64,000 nucleotides of DNA from Limnephilus marmoratus (taxonomy: Eukaryota > Arthropoda > Insecta > Trichoptera > Limnephilidae): the NCBI GenBank assembly GCA_917880885.1, contig OU862912.1, forward strand, positions 50,021,117 to 50,085,116. The letters run 5' to 3'. Position 1 is the first letter of the stretch. Each line of letters opens with the position of its first letter. Below the pieces are notes generated by a model. The model saw only the letters and a list, made by a program, of their open reading frames with translations. It was not told where the DNA came from and did no database searches. This document shows, in pieces, positions 53,536 to 63,971 of the stretch. The translations under genes were made by a program, and so were the position numbers.

Positions 53536-54257
53536 GAAGCTTACTCCCTCTCAACTACCGTTCGCCTGGCTTTTCGAAACGAACGCTCTCGTCACGCATT
53601 CGCCAGCTTACTCCCCAAGTCAAGCGTGCGTAAAGAAGTTTTATTTCAATAAATATTTGGAGTAAAAAATGTTAATTCCCTTTTCTTTAAAATAAATACT
53701 TTTCACCATACGTTGCAACTGAGTAGTTGGGTGTTGGGTTTATGCAATTCGTCTCGTTCTAGCAGCATGGTAACAGAGGAGAGAGAATGTATATCACGTG
53801 ATCCCGTCGCTACAAGTAGCTGCGTGATCAGTGGCGAGGTATGAAAGAAACATAATATATCGACGGTCCCGAAGAACGATGTTAAAAATTGAAAATCGTT
53901 CTTTTGGCTTATCTTGTTGATTTAAAAATGTATTTTCGGCATTTTGAATGAAATGAAATAAAAAGCCAGATATCAAAACAACATTATCTTACTCTCAATA
54001 ACAGTAAAAATGCAGAAACGAAACATTAAACAGCTCTATTGCAAAACTACAAAATCGCATATTCGATATTGTTCTTCGGGGCCGTATTTAGTATGTTTAT
54101 ATATTTAATTGAAAAGAATTATCATCGAACAGGAAAATGACATCTACGTTTTTAACTTCTAATATGCTTAAGAGGGCATTACCAGAGAAAGCCGGAAATA
54201 CGTCATTTTCAAAAAAGTTTTTAGACGTATTGACTCTTTTCCACAAAAAATTATAAA
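53536..54257. other. No gene seen
   Basis: Non-coding. Confidence 0.35.
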
Positions 54258-54640
54258 TGGATTTCGAAAGATTGTTCTTTTATCTAGTGAAGTTATGTAA
54301 TAAATTTTTAGAATTTTTTTTAATTTTTAGTATAATAAGGTCGTTGGCAGATTTGTTAAATTTTCAAAAAAGTTTTTGTATTATACCACACCCATTTCAA
54401 ATAATGTAATCATGCAGTAAAATAAATCAATACATTATCTAGCAGAGTTATGAATTAGAATTTTAATATTAGTTTCAATAAAATCATTAAAAAATGTGTA
54501 CGTACATGTGTTTCTTGACGAAAATTGGTCCATTTGTGTATTTATTTGCGCACTTACAAACTAATATATTTCAGATTTTTTTAACATTCTTATTAAATTT
54601 AGACATTATTGAAAAATGATAAATACTTACAATCAAAAAA
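54258..54640 (+). repeat. Dispersed repeat K, copy 2
   Basis: GATTTCGAAAGATTGTTC, GAAAATTGGTCCATTTGTG, TATTTATTTGCGCACTTAC and AGACATTATTGAAAAATG parallel 420-800. Confidence 0.6.
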
Positions 54641-55205
54641 TAACTACAAAAAGTACACTATTTTAATAGTTTTATCATCACGCCTTTCAGCATTTTTGGA
54701 TGAAGGTATAAATTAAAGCTAATTTGGATTGAAATAAATTCGATATTGAATTATAATTTTAAAAAGCTGGTACGGAGAATAATTAATCTTTCTCATTGTA
54801 ACCGCCGTGCACGATCGGAAGAACAACTTTCGACGAAATGTGGATTTTCGTCCGCTGGCTGGTTAAACCCTCTTAAGAATTGCTGGTTCTTTTTTGTTGC
54901 GCTGTTAGCTGTTACATCCTGTATTTACTATCTACAAGAAAAAATTCTACCCAAAACATCAATGAACAGCTATCTTTATTGATTTGAAATAAAACCGATG
55001 TCCAAATTTACGTAGGACCATTCTGCTCGTAGGCAAGTCAACGTATTTGATTATTTGGTCAAAAATTATTTAAATATTTGAAAATTCACCAGAAGTAAGA
55101 AAAAAAAAAATCTTACTTCGGGTAAGCGCCCGCAAAACGTTGCAATCAGTTTATATCTCCAGTGACTGATAACAAGTGATAGATCTTTTTAGGCTATATT
55201 TTAAG
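54641..55205. other. No gene called
   Basis: ORF 54746-54982 (78 codons: N-terminal basic part, one hydrophobic stretch CWFFFVALLAVTSCIYYL) is not recognisable; too little evidence to call it a gene. Confidence 0.35.
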
Positions 55206-55301
55206 GGTGGGTTCCATGCTAACTCAGAATCAAGTCAACTCAACAAATCTTTGAAAAGTCTTTAAAAGCCATGATTTTTTTTAAATAGCTGTTAATCCTA
55301 A

Positions 55302-55465
55302 GGGAACGTACCCATACTACGTGACCCGTTCAGGGGGGGGGGTCTTCAAAATATCACGCTTGGTACAAATGAGCGGCGGGGGGCTTAGGTTTTTAGTCAC
55401 CGGGAGGGGGGGGGGGGGGGGTTAAAAATTGCAAAAATTTGGTCACGTAGTATGGGTACGTTCCC
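55302..55465. mobile_element. Harbinger-like MITE, copy 4 (complete, 164 bp)
   Basis: TIRs GGGAACGTACCCATACTACG (25 bp in all) and their complement; TAA on each side (55299-55301, 55466-55468). The interior has three G-runs of 9, 5 and 17-18. A 3-bp TWA duplication is the PIF/Harbinger signature. Non-coding. Confidence 0.9.
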
Positions 55466-55531
55466 TAAGCTAACTTAACCTATTCAACCATTTTTTTATA
55501 TTTTATTTATCATCACTCTTTATGACCATTT

Positions 55532-55941
55532 TTCAATTTAGGAGGCGGGTATGGGTACCCCCGCCTCGGGAACCCCAAGTGGATAGTAGAGGTGCCCTGG
55601 TTCATGGCGTGAGGTTTGTTAGGGTCTTGGTGGCGGATGGGTCTGCCCACCAGCTGAATGGCAGGCCTGATCAAGTAAGAGTGATTGAGGAAGTCCCTTT
55701 GACTTTTCAGCCATACTCTCTTGGAACATCGCCTTGCACCGCAATGGGAGGGATAGATTCATACGTCCGTCACTCCTGACACACTGATCCCCAGATTCCT
55801 ACTTACTCCTCATACCCTTTTCCTTCCCACTACTTTCTCTCCTTCCTTTCCCTAAAAAGACCCTCCACACAGCATCCCAAAGATGACATAGACCCTGAGG
55901 GGAGTTATTTTCCTCTGGGCCTCCTGTGTGGGGTAAAAAAA
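55532..55941 (+). mobile_element. SINE-A copy 7 with target-site duplication
   Basis: TTCAATTTAGGAGGCGGG, then GGTGCCCTGGTTCATGG, GCCTGATCAAG, CCTCCACACAGCATCCC and GACCCTGAGGGGAGTTATTT to an A-run. ATGACCATT(T) at 55522-55531 and ATGACCTTT at 55942-55950 are the target duplication. This fixes the 5' end of the family at about CAATTTRGGAGGCGGG. About 40 bp of the GGATAACC..GGTCACC part is missing. Confidence 0.85.
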
Positions 55942-56034
55942 ATGACCTTTCTGATGTGGTTTTGAGTTGGTTTCATTCCGAGTTCGCCGGTCACCGTCTA
56001 GGTATAAGCATATTACGTCGGTAAGTAGGTACGT

Positions 56035-56162
56035 CGATCGTCCAGTTGATTAGTCAACCATCTCCAAATACTAAGTTTTGATATAACGAATATTCGAATG
56101 CTCAACAAAAATTAAATATTTATTATTTACACGTGTCTGTGTTTAACATATTAAATATGCTC
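56035..56162 (+). mobile_element. TIR element F, copy 3, left part
   Basis: GTCGATCGTCCAGTTGATTA, CTCCAAATACTAAGTTTTGA and GTGTCTGTGTTTAACATA. It is continued at 57893-58038 after the G insertion. Confidence 0.75.
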
Positions 56163-56415
56163 TAAAATAACGGTTCCATGACAGCTCAAAATCGTGCAAC
56201 TTCACTTTAACACCCCTTTGAAAAGTCATTAAAAGTTATGTTTTTTTTTAAATACCCCACAACCTAACCTAACATAACCTATTTAACCAATTTTAAAAAA
56301 TAATCACTTTAAAAAAAATTACCACTTTGGGCTCTCATACCCTTAAATGAAAATACCTACATGAGAGTATCATAAAATTTTATTTTTGTTTTCAAAATAC
56401 GGTCATTACAGAACA

Positions 56416-57500
56416 TCTTATATATAAAATCTCGTGTCGCGGTATTTGTGGTCGCACTCCTCCGAAACGTCTTGACCGATTTTTATGAAATTTTTTATGT
56501 AGGTATATTTGGTAGCTATGAGAATAGGTTTCAAAGTATATTTCATTCCGCTAGGTGATTAGGGTGTACCTATCCAGAAAAAAAAACTATTTTTTTGACA
56601 ATTTTTGACAATTGACATCAAAAAATACCTATAACCCCAAATTGTAGCCTTCCTACCCCCACCCTCCGCGATTTTAGTATTTTTGTATGAACAGATTTAA
56701 CCGTTTTTCGTACTCCAAACAGAACGAAATTATTTATGTTGTTGAATGACAGATGGCGCTACATCCACCTCATCGAACTTCATTCACACATGCGCAAGAC
56801 ATTCGCGAGAAGCGTCGCGTCATTTTGATATTTCATTCGGCATCATGTTCTCGCGTGGGCAAACCATCGAGCTTATTTATAATAATAATAATAATAATAA
56901 TATGTTTTTATTAATTTCTTACACATTACAAATTTAGTTTTAATACATATAAGAAATTACGTAATATATAAATAGTATCTATACGAAAAAAAAAAATTTA
57001 CAAATATTTATACATTAAAAAAAACATCAAGAAATAAATCAATTTCAAAAAAATTTCAAAAAAATTTCAGAAAAATTTCAAAAAAATTTCAGAAAAATTT
57101 CAAAAAAATTTCAGGCAGTGGTGAAAGATCTCGTCAATGTGGAGAGACTCTTTCATGAATCAAAATAACTTCACTTTTGAACCTCTCCTCACTGACGCCA
57201 TGTGTTGGCTAAATGATGGCTAATGTTGGCTTTAGTGTTGGCTAAAGACTGACTGACAAAAAATATCGTACACTCAATTGCCTTTCGAAATTCATATTGA
57301 TTTTCTTTATTTCATTTTCCTACTTTAGTTGGTGTTTTTTTGTTTTTTTCGGCGCTCATCGTCTATAGCGCTCCATTCCTCTTTCTGTCATAGATCTCAT
57401 CCCCACACACTTACAATACATTCGTTATTTTTTATTTAACAATGAAAATATTCACTAGAAATAATGTATATGGCAGAACAACGTTTGTCGGGTCAGCTAG
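56416..57500 (+). mobile_element. Helitron-like element of a second family (1,085 bp)
   Basis: A|TCTTATATATAAAATCTCG at the left; GTTTGTCGGGTCAGCTAG|T at the right. The motif CTCCGAAACGTCTTGACCGA lies near the 5' end and GGCAGAACAACG just before the 3' end. 5'-TC, 3'-CTAG and A/T flanks fit Helitrons; the AT-rich non-coding interior resembles widespread lepidopteran repeats (from memory). It includes a five-times repeated TTTCAAAAAAAT run (~57045-57110). Confidence 0.65.
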
Positions 57501-57589
57501 TATTATATATTATTCTTTTTTCTTCCGGCGCTAATCTTAATCTGATTGTATGTTATTAACAAGCTTTAGGTCAGCATTTACATGTCTTA

Positions 57590-57735
57590 GTCATAAGTCA
57601 TAAGTCTCCAGCTATAAGTCTTAGATGTAAGTTACTAGTTATAATTGTAAGCCAGTAAAATAAGTCACTAGCTAAAGTCTTAGATGTAAGTCACTAGTTA
57701 TAAGTGTAAATCTTAGTTGTAAGCCAGTAATATTA
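57590..57735 (+). repeat. Short tandem words TAAGTCACTAG / TAAGTCTTAGATG
   Basis: AAGTCTTAGATGTAAGT and CACTAGTTATAA recur three to four times, a degenerate minisatellite ahead of tail repeat T. Confidence 0.6.
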
Positions 57736-57755
57736 ATTCTTTTAAATACTTATTT

Positions 57756-57829
57756 GTACAGCGCCCTTGAGGTGATTTTTCACAAAAATGGCGCTAAGTA
57801 AATTAGCCAAATTATTATTATTATTATTA
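57756..57829 (+). repeat. Tail repeat T with (TTA)n, copy 6
   Basis: GCGCCCTTGAGGTGATTTTT, CACAAAAATGGCGC and a (TTA)n run: the clearest copy. It is inside element G. Confidence 0.65.
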
Positions 57830-57892
57830 AATGACTTTTCAAAGGAGATGTTGAAGTTGCGTGATTCTGAGTTGTCCGGTCACTAAAATAAC

Positions 57893-58038
57893 ATAACGGT
57901 CCGGTTCATTAGTATGACATTTTGAAATATCCTACTAGTGACCAGAAACATCAACATTTTGTTTAATGCACTACAAGTTTTTAGCATTATAATTGATTTG
58001 GTGTTATTTATGAGTATGAGTAATGTGAGTATTATTAT
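57893..58038 (+). mobile_element. TIR element F, copy 3, right part
   Basis: ATGACATTTTGAAATATCCT, TAGTGACCAGAAACATC and TTGATTTGGTGTTATTTATG; broken again by the inverted element at 58039. Confidence 0.7.
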
Positions 58039-58040
58039 CA

Positions 58041-58280
58041 GGGGTCCTAGCATGGTCGATCGATATAGGTTTTATCGAAAATGTCGGTAACTTGTCATAG
58101 CTCCCGAACACGACTGCAGGCCGCTAACGAAGAAACAAGAGTTCACAATGACTCAGGGTTCCTAATTTATTTGACGTGAACTGTCGTTTGTTCGTTAGCG
58201 GCCTGCAGTTGTACTCGGGAGCGATGACAAGTTACCGACATTTTCGATAAAATCTATATCGATCGACCATGCTAGGGGGC
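58041..58280. mobile_element. Inverted-repeat MITE with ~90-bp arms
   Basis: CCTAGCATGGTCGATCGATA, TTTTATCGAAAATGTCGGTA, ACTTGTCAT, GCTCCCGA and CTGCAGGCCGCTAACGAA on the left; the complement on the right (58190-58276). Outer bases GGGG..GGGG. No clear duplication; it splits element F. Confidence 0.75.
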
Positions 58281-58395
58281 CAGATACAGTTCTAAATCTT
58301 TTATTTGCCTCATTCCCGCCAAAATATGAAAAATACTTGCTCGTTTGAAAAAAGAACATCTAAATTTGCAAAACTGCAATGTGGTTTCAAACTGA

Positions 58396-58790
58396 CGGCC
58401 CCCATGTTCGGGGGGTAAGACTAGCAATCCGAGGGCGCGGGATCAAATCCCAGCGTGCGCAAGTAAATTTATTAAATTGAATTGGGTTATTTCACAATTT
58501 AATCATTTAAAATAATATAAGGGAACGTACCCGTAATACGTGACCTGTTCAGGGGGGGGGGTCTTCAAAATACCACGCTTGGTACGAATGAGCGGCGGGG
58601 GCCTTAGGTTTTTGGACACTGGGGGGGGGGGGGGGGGGGGTTAAAAATTGCAAAAAGTTTGTCACGTAGTATGCGTAGGTTCCCTAAGGTATATTTGCGA
58701 CTCGTTCCAGAATGGAAGATACTCATAGTCTCACTGGCTCCAGGCGGTTGCGAGCATTTGGGACTCTTGTGCGGTATTCACATAAAAATA
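58396..58790 (+). mobile_element. SINE-H copy 2, split by a Harbinger-like MITE
   Basis: The tRNA-like head (GGTAAGACTAGCAATCCG, CGCGGGATCAAATCCCAGCG) runs to 58520. After the MITE (58521-58684) it resumes with GACTCGTTCCAGAATGGAAG, CTCACTGGCTCCAGGCGG and TGGGACTCTTGTGCGGTATT, then CACATA and A-run. Compared with copy 1 it lacks ~170-190 bp of the body. Confidence 0.75.
58521..58684. mobile_element. Harbinger-like MITE, copy 5 (complete, 164 bp)
   Basis: GGGAACGTACCCGTAATACG at the left; complement (GTCACGTAGTATGCGTAGGT, TCCC) at the right. TAA on both sides (58518-58520, 58685-58687). A G-run of more than 20 (about 58620-58640). Confidence 0.9.
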
Positions 58791-58833
58791 GCAACATTGA
58801 GAGAAACTATGATTCTGGAATGTACGCAATATA

Positions 58834-59258
58834 TTTTTTTTGTACGTTAGCTCCACACAGAAGGCTCTCAAGAAAAAAGTTCCCTCTCAAGGCCTATGTC
58901 ATCTTTGGGGATGCTGTAGGGTTGTGAGGGTCTTTTTAAGGAAGGAAGGATATGAAGTTCTGAAAAGGAAAAGGGTATGAGGGGTGGTAGGAATCTGAGG
59001 GTCAGTGTGTCCAGGAGTGACGGACGTATGAATCCAACCCTCCCACTGCGGTGCAAGGCGATGTTCCGAGAGAGTGCGGCTGTAGATGTCAAAGGGACTC
59101 TCCCAACCGTTACCTCTCGATCTAGCCTGCCAGGCAGCTGGTGGGCAGACGCATTCACGATCCGGATCAACCTCACCCATGAACCCGGGCACCCCTGCTA
59201 AGTCACCAAACGTAGCAAATCACTTGGGGTGACCTATGGCAGAGGTGTTGGTTATACA
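58834..59258 (-). mobile_element. SINE-A copy 8
   Basis: Plus-strand order: T-run, TTAGCTCCACACAGAAGGC, decayed hairpin, GGGGATGCTGTAGGG, GGGTCAGTGTGTCCAGGAGT, CTCCCACTGCGGTGCAAGGC, CCTGCCAGGCAGCTGGTGGG, CACCCCTGCTAAGTCACC and CTTGGGGTGACCTATGGCAG. The GC-rich head is missing. This is the best-preserved middle of the family; the 97- and 102-codon minus ORFs in it are not genes. Confidence 0.8.
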
Positions 59259-59263
59259 ATAAT

Positions 59264-59559
59264 GTAAACATAAAACCCTCAAAAATGTTTTTTTTTTTCA
59301 TTTGAAATGTAAGAACGCATAAAAGAAATATCTTAATTATGGTTAGATTTTCTGTGTGGGTTTCCGTTGATTAACTTTTTTTAATCTAATCAATTTATTC
59401 AAAAAGTAAATAAATACCAATTTTGTAAAAAAATCGAGCGTTTCTAGACTCCATTTGCCAAGCCGTTTCTATGCCCATTATCTATATTCGAAATGATATA
59501 AGACTCACTGAGGTTATACATTAGGTTATATATTAGGTTTTTTGGCTTATGTTTTCTCC
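59264..59559. other. No gene seen
   Basis: AT-rich, non-coding. Confidence 0.35.
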
Positions 59560-59628
59560 ATGGCGGTGTTCGAACTCACGACATCTAAATCCGCCTTCGC
59601 GGATCTTAACCACTCAGCCAAGGCAGAA
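59560..59628 (-). tRNA. tRNA-like sequence, probably non-functional
   Basis: Minus strand: TTGGCTGAGTGGTTAAG is a good A box of Ser/Leu type, ATCCGC/GCGGAT forms an anticodon-like stem with only four loop bases, and GAGTTCGAACAC is a B-box-like T loop. The short loop and poor acceptor argue against a working tRNA. It may be the head of a third SINE. Confidence 0.4.
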
Positions 59629-60632
59629 GATATCTTTCTCAAAAGAAAAAATAACATTACCAACTCTTCAGCAAAAAGAAGGCATTATTTTATAATGCTG
59701 TTTTCGTCCTACATTCGCCCTTACAACCGCCCAAGATAGGTTTATAAAAAAATGCGTAAATATGCATCTCATAAATTATAAAGCCAAAAAAGAAAACATA
59801 TCTCACAAACTGCATTTGTAACATATTTAAAGCATCATCCTTTACAACTGCTGTCAAATTTTTCACATTTAAATTACGTGCCTTGTAAATTGCGTTCATT
59901 ACATTCCAGCCACGCATGCGCGCATCAACATCTCAAACAAAATATCAAAGGACCTAAAAATATGAATAACGGCGTGACGACCGTTTTATTTTGTCCGGTG
60001 GCGGGCGGTAGCAATCTTTGGGAGGATATTAGGTATTATTTTTCACTAATGTGTGCTTAAATGTCACATTTTTCAGAATCAAAAGAGACCATTTAGGATT
60101 TAGCATCCATATAGCAGCTTCTTGCCACCATTTGGCACCAAAACGCGATCGCGAATCGCACATTTTTTAAAAAGCACATATTTTTAGCATGATGCATAAA
60201 TTTGCGGGGTTTTTATTAAATTGGTAACATCAGCTACTGGAATTTTTACGATTGGCTCCTGTACGTTCTGACATCTATTCTAGTTATCCAGAGGAATGGA
60301 GGTAAAGACGTCATAAAGCCGATTTTTAAGAGCAGGTGTTCTGAGATTATTATTTTATGAAAATATCGTTTATTTACTAAATGCATCATTTATTTATTTA
60401 CGCAAAATGAAAAATTCTAACAAATTCCATAAAAAAAACAATACTTACTTAAAAATGATGTAATAAAGGTTATGTGCCTATGGCATAATCCATGAATACA
60501 TTGAATACGTATGTTAAGTATGATGAACAAAGGACATTTATAAATTTATAAAATTAAAAAGGTTGTGCGACAATAAATGGGTTTTAGATTTCATTAATCT
60601 CAAATAAATTACATTAGTGGCGCGGACCCGTG
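59629..60632. other. No gene seen
   Basis: Non-coding; overlapping ORFs 59690-59917 (minus) and 59878-60060 (plus) show no domain. Confidence 0.35.
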
Positions 60633-60635
60633 ATA

Positions 60636-60815
60636 ACAGTTCCATGACAACTCAACAAAATGGCATTTAACAACCCTTTGAAAAGTCATTAAAAGTGATG
60701 AAATAAATAGCTTATAACCTAATCTAACCTATTTTAACCTACTTTTTCATCACTTTTAATGAATTTTTAAAGAGGAGTCATGAAGTGCCACTTTGTTGAG
60801 TTGTCCGTTCACCTG
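60636..60815. mobile_element. TIR element G, copy 3 (simple MITE form)
   Basis: CAGTTCCATGACAACTCAAC..TGGCA..CCTTTGAAAAGTCATTAAAAGT and the complement at the right end (TTGTTGAGTTGTCCGTTCAC). The centre TAACCTAATCTAACC is a short repeat. About 180 bp, non-coding; duplication not clear. Confidence 0.75.
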
Positions 60816-60829
60816 CTAAATAATGGAAT

Positions 60830-61384
60830 ATTATAATAATTGCAAGATGAAGTTACTGTGAAAAACATGTTGTCAATTTCCTTTTCAGAAGTTTACCCTT
60901 CGAAAGAACACCATTAGAAAACATGAAAAATCACGAATTTGATTGACTGGAAAATTTTGTGCCAAAGAAAATTTAGTTATTTTTTAAAATTTTTGTATTT
61001 AGTTTCTAGTAGAACTTCGATTTTTCGATCAATATGTAGAAAAAAAACTGCAAATATTCTAGCGATTTTTCTCTTTTATTCGGGACATTTGTTTTAATAT
61101 AATATTAGTTTAATTTTACCAATGCATTATAAATAAAGCATTTTAAAATGCTTTTAAAGTCGCTTGATGCTATTTGCATAGCAGGAAAATCAAATCTCCC
61201 GATGAAAAATGAACTCCAAGCTACGTCACGACTCACGACTTTCCAGCAAATCACCGCTTTACCCCCTCGATCATGGAACCTTGTTAAAATACATTTTCTA
61301 TGAACCTTGGTCTGAATCTCGACAAAGCAGTTCCAATTCTAAAAACGTAAAATAAATAAAAAAATCTGTTAAAATTATTATGTA
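60830..61384. other. No gene seen; MITE end scrap
   Basis: ATACATTTTCTATGAACCTTGG at ~61289-61310 is the end of the 246-bp MITE family seen at 23868. Upstream AGCTACGTCACGA and TACCCCCTCGATCATGG match its interior in part. Confidence 0.45.
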
Positions 61385-61385
61385 A

Positions 61386-62012
61386 CTAGCTGGTTCCCGG
61401 CATGCGTTGCAATGCCATATCCAAAGAAATAAATTGTTTCTCCCTGCATGTCCTTTCCCGTGCGTCCTCGTTCCCTCCCGCATTCTCTTCCTCTCCCGCG
61501 TTCTCCTTCCACCTTCCCCGCCTAACCTCTCCCCTATCCCGCTCCCCCGTCCCGCCAACCCCCCTCCCGCGTTCCATATATTCAGTCCCTGAACATTCAG
61601 TTTTCAAACAGCCCGCGTGCCACCTATTACGATTTTTTTATTAAAGTTTTTATTTTTCTTATTTTACAATTATTTATTTTCATATATTATAAGAAAGATC
61701 AATCCAATTTGGTACCTAACATAGGTTCCTATTTAAAATATCTAGAATTTAAAAATCCGCATACAATTCTTTTGTTACACAAAAAACAGCTGTCTGCTAA
61801 ATTCACATGTGCGTGCGAAGTTAAAATAGTCGTTAAGTTTTCTGAAATTATCCAATTTTCCGTGCAATTTTTTAAATGTTTCTTTTCGTAAGAACCTTCT
61901 ACAAAGTATTAGGAAACTTGAAAAAAAAGTTGAAAGAAATAGGTAAAGTCGTTCTGAAGTTATGGCGTGACCAAGGGAAACAGGGATTCATTTATATATA
62001 TATATATATATA
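61386..62012 (-). mobile_element. Helitron-like element, copy 5, diverged interior
   Basis: Plus strand: A, then CTAGCTGGTTCCCGGCATGC, C-rich tract, TTCAGTTTTCAAACAGCCCG. The far end GTTCTGAAGTTATGGCGTGA, GGGATTCATTTATATATATA parallels CGTTCGGAAGTTATGCGCG, GATTCATTTTTATTTATATA of copy 3. Some 200 bp in between differ. ORFs are composition artefacts. Confidence 0.65.
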
Positions 62013-62499
62013 TATATACCTATCTAGGTAGGTAATTTAACAATTTTGAAAATGACATTTAAATTTAATTTGAATACGAGTTCCAGAGATCAACGAACTT
62101 GAGTTACAGACAGAGTTATAACCGAATTTAGTATTTTTAATGTCGGAAATTCTGTAAAATTTTATAATTGCTATGAAAACGATTCTGAAGTTTAATGCCA
62201 ATTAAATTAAAGCACTGCACAGCAGTCCGTTGGAGTGCTCATAATTTTACTGACAAATTAACAGAGAGCAGTACTAAAAGGTTAATAAAATGAAGTTTTA
62301 AAAACAAACAAAAAAGCATTAGTTTCTCATTATAATTTGCTAACTGGAAAACTTTATCCGAGAATATATAACTAAAATTATAAGTCATAGTATTGAGAAA
62401 TATAGATAAAAATTAGGTGTTGGGATGGGAGGTCTGTAAGGGGATGGGGTACTTAGGGGGATTCCGGATTAGGCGGAGGACATAGCGATTTACTAGAAA

Positions 62500-62700
62500 G
62501 ATCGATCGTTCAGTTGATTAGTCAGACAGCTCCGAAAAATCGTAATTTCAGTTGAGGATTCAGTTTTATATGTAAAAGTGTACCCTCTATCTGGTACAAT
62601 ACTCAGATTCTTAAACACCTTCAAATCAATCATAATGCAGAAAAACTTACGGTGACTTGAACATAGTTCTGGGTCACTGGTAGCAAATTTAAAAATGTTA
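62500..62700 (+). mobile_element. TIR element F, copy 4, deleted
   Basis: AGATCGATCGTTCAGTTGAT, TAGTCAGACAGCTCC, GTGTACCCTCTATCTGGTAC and TGGGTCACTGGTAGCAAAT. The left terminal repeat is present; the right is not seen. Confidence 0.6.
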
Positions 62701-62959
62701 TTCTAATACCGGTGTATGTATATATTTGATATATATCCTATCCTATCTTATTATTTACGCACCAGATTTAAATGTCCGGGTTAAATTTTCCCCACAGGAA
62801 AAACTAAACCCTTTCACACACTTCCCAAATGATCATCAAGTCAATCCACGCTATGCAATTGCACTATACATAAGTATTATTAATACAAAACAATACAAGA
62901 ACAACATGTCAACCTACCAGAGACCAAATGGGAAAATAATTCACCGACTCCAGCTATTT

Positions 62960-63172
62960 TCATATCAGAGGGTTCGGCTCTGCGGAATTCCTAATTGAAC
63001 CTATAAATCCTACTGATCCCTCAATATAAATATTTAAAAACTCTTTTGTAATCCTACATGTATTTAAAATGACTGATTTTGGCATTTTTATATATAAATT
63101 CTTTGACAAATCTAATATGCCTAAATTTTGAATGAGAGACCTAGGCATTATTGCCAGTAGCCGAAATAACAA
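62960..63172 (-). pseudogene. LINE-L polyprotein C-terminus, unit 1
   Basis: PRSLIQNLGILDLSKNLYIK then PKSVILNTCRITKEFLNIYI and a short tail. The (V/I)SATG.(I/V)P..L..N...L......IQ.AVILNTC..(V/T)..FL pattern is a known C-terminus of non-LTR reverse transcriptases (from memory). No polymerase motif is left. Confidence 0.55.
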
Positions 63173-63752
63173 ATGGAATTTTACGCACCAGATTTAAATG
63201 TCCGGGTTAAATTTTTCCCACAGAAAAAACAAAACCCTTTCACACACTTCCCCAAATGATCATCTAGTTTAACCCATGCTATGCAATTGCACTATATAAG
63301 TATTATAAATACAAAATAATACAAGAACAACATGTCAACCTACTAGAGACCAAATGGGAATATAATTCACCGACTCCAGATATTTTCATATCAGAGGGTT
63401 CGGCTCTGTGGCATTTCTAATTGAACCTATAAATCCTACTGATCCCTCAATATAAATATTTAAAAAATCTTTTGTAATCCTACATGTATTTAAAATTACT
63501 GATTTTTGCATTTTTATATACAAATTCTTACGCACCAGATTTAAATGTCCGGGTTAAATTTTCCCCAAAAAAAAAAAAGGAAAAAAAGAAGGAAAAACTA
63601 AACCCTTTCACACACTTCCCCAAATGATCATCTAGTCAACCCACGCTATGCAATTGCACTATATAAGTATTATAAATACAAAACAATACAAGAACAACAT
63701 GTCAACCTACTAGAGACCAAATGGGAATATAATTCACCGACTCCAGATATTT

Positions 63753-63971
63753 TCATATCAGAGGGTTCGGCTCTGTGGCATTTATAATTGAACCTATAAA
63801 TCCTACCGATCCCTCAATATAAATATTTAAAAAATCCTTTGTAATCCTACATGTATTTAAAATTACTGATTTTTGCATTTTTATATACAAATTCTTTGAC
63901 AAATCTAATATGCTTAAATTTTGAATCAGATTCCTAGGTATTATGCCAGTGGCCGAAATAACAAATGGCAA
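63753..63971 (-). pseudogene. LINE-L polyprotein C-terminus, unit 3
   Basis: MPFVISATGIIPRNLIQNLS, ILDLSKNLYIKMQKSVILNT, CRITKDFLNIYIEG. It carries the fuller version of the motif seen at 62960 and runs to the window edge, so it may continue upstream outside the window. Confidence 0.6.

Larger units (their letters stand above)
55206..55975. mobile_element. TIR element G, copy 1, hosting a MITE and a SINE
   Basis: Left end GGTTCCATGCTAACTCAGAA and, after two insertions, right end TGTGGTTTTGAGTTGGTTTC; both match the ends of G copies at 56172 and 60636. Inside sit the Harbinger-like MITE (55302-55465) and SINE-A copy 7 (55532-55941). Removing both leaves a ~200-bp element like 60636-60815. Confidence 0.65.
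56172..57883. mobile_element. TIR element G, copy 2, with 8-9-bp target duplication, hosting a Helitron
   Basis: Left GGTTCCATGACAGCTCAAAA and right the complement of GTGACCGGACAACTCAGAAT. Inverted similarity goes on through GCAACTTC and TTTGAAAAGTCATT. TAAAATAAC lies at 56163-56171 and 57884-57892, and F continues past it. Inside are a Helitron-like element (56416-57500) and tail repeat T copy 6. Confidence 0.8.
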
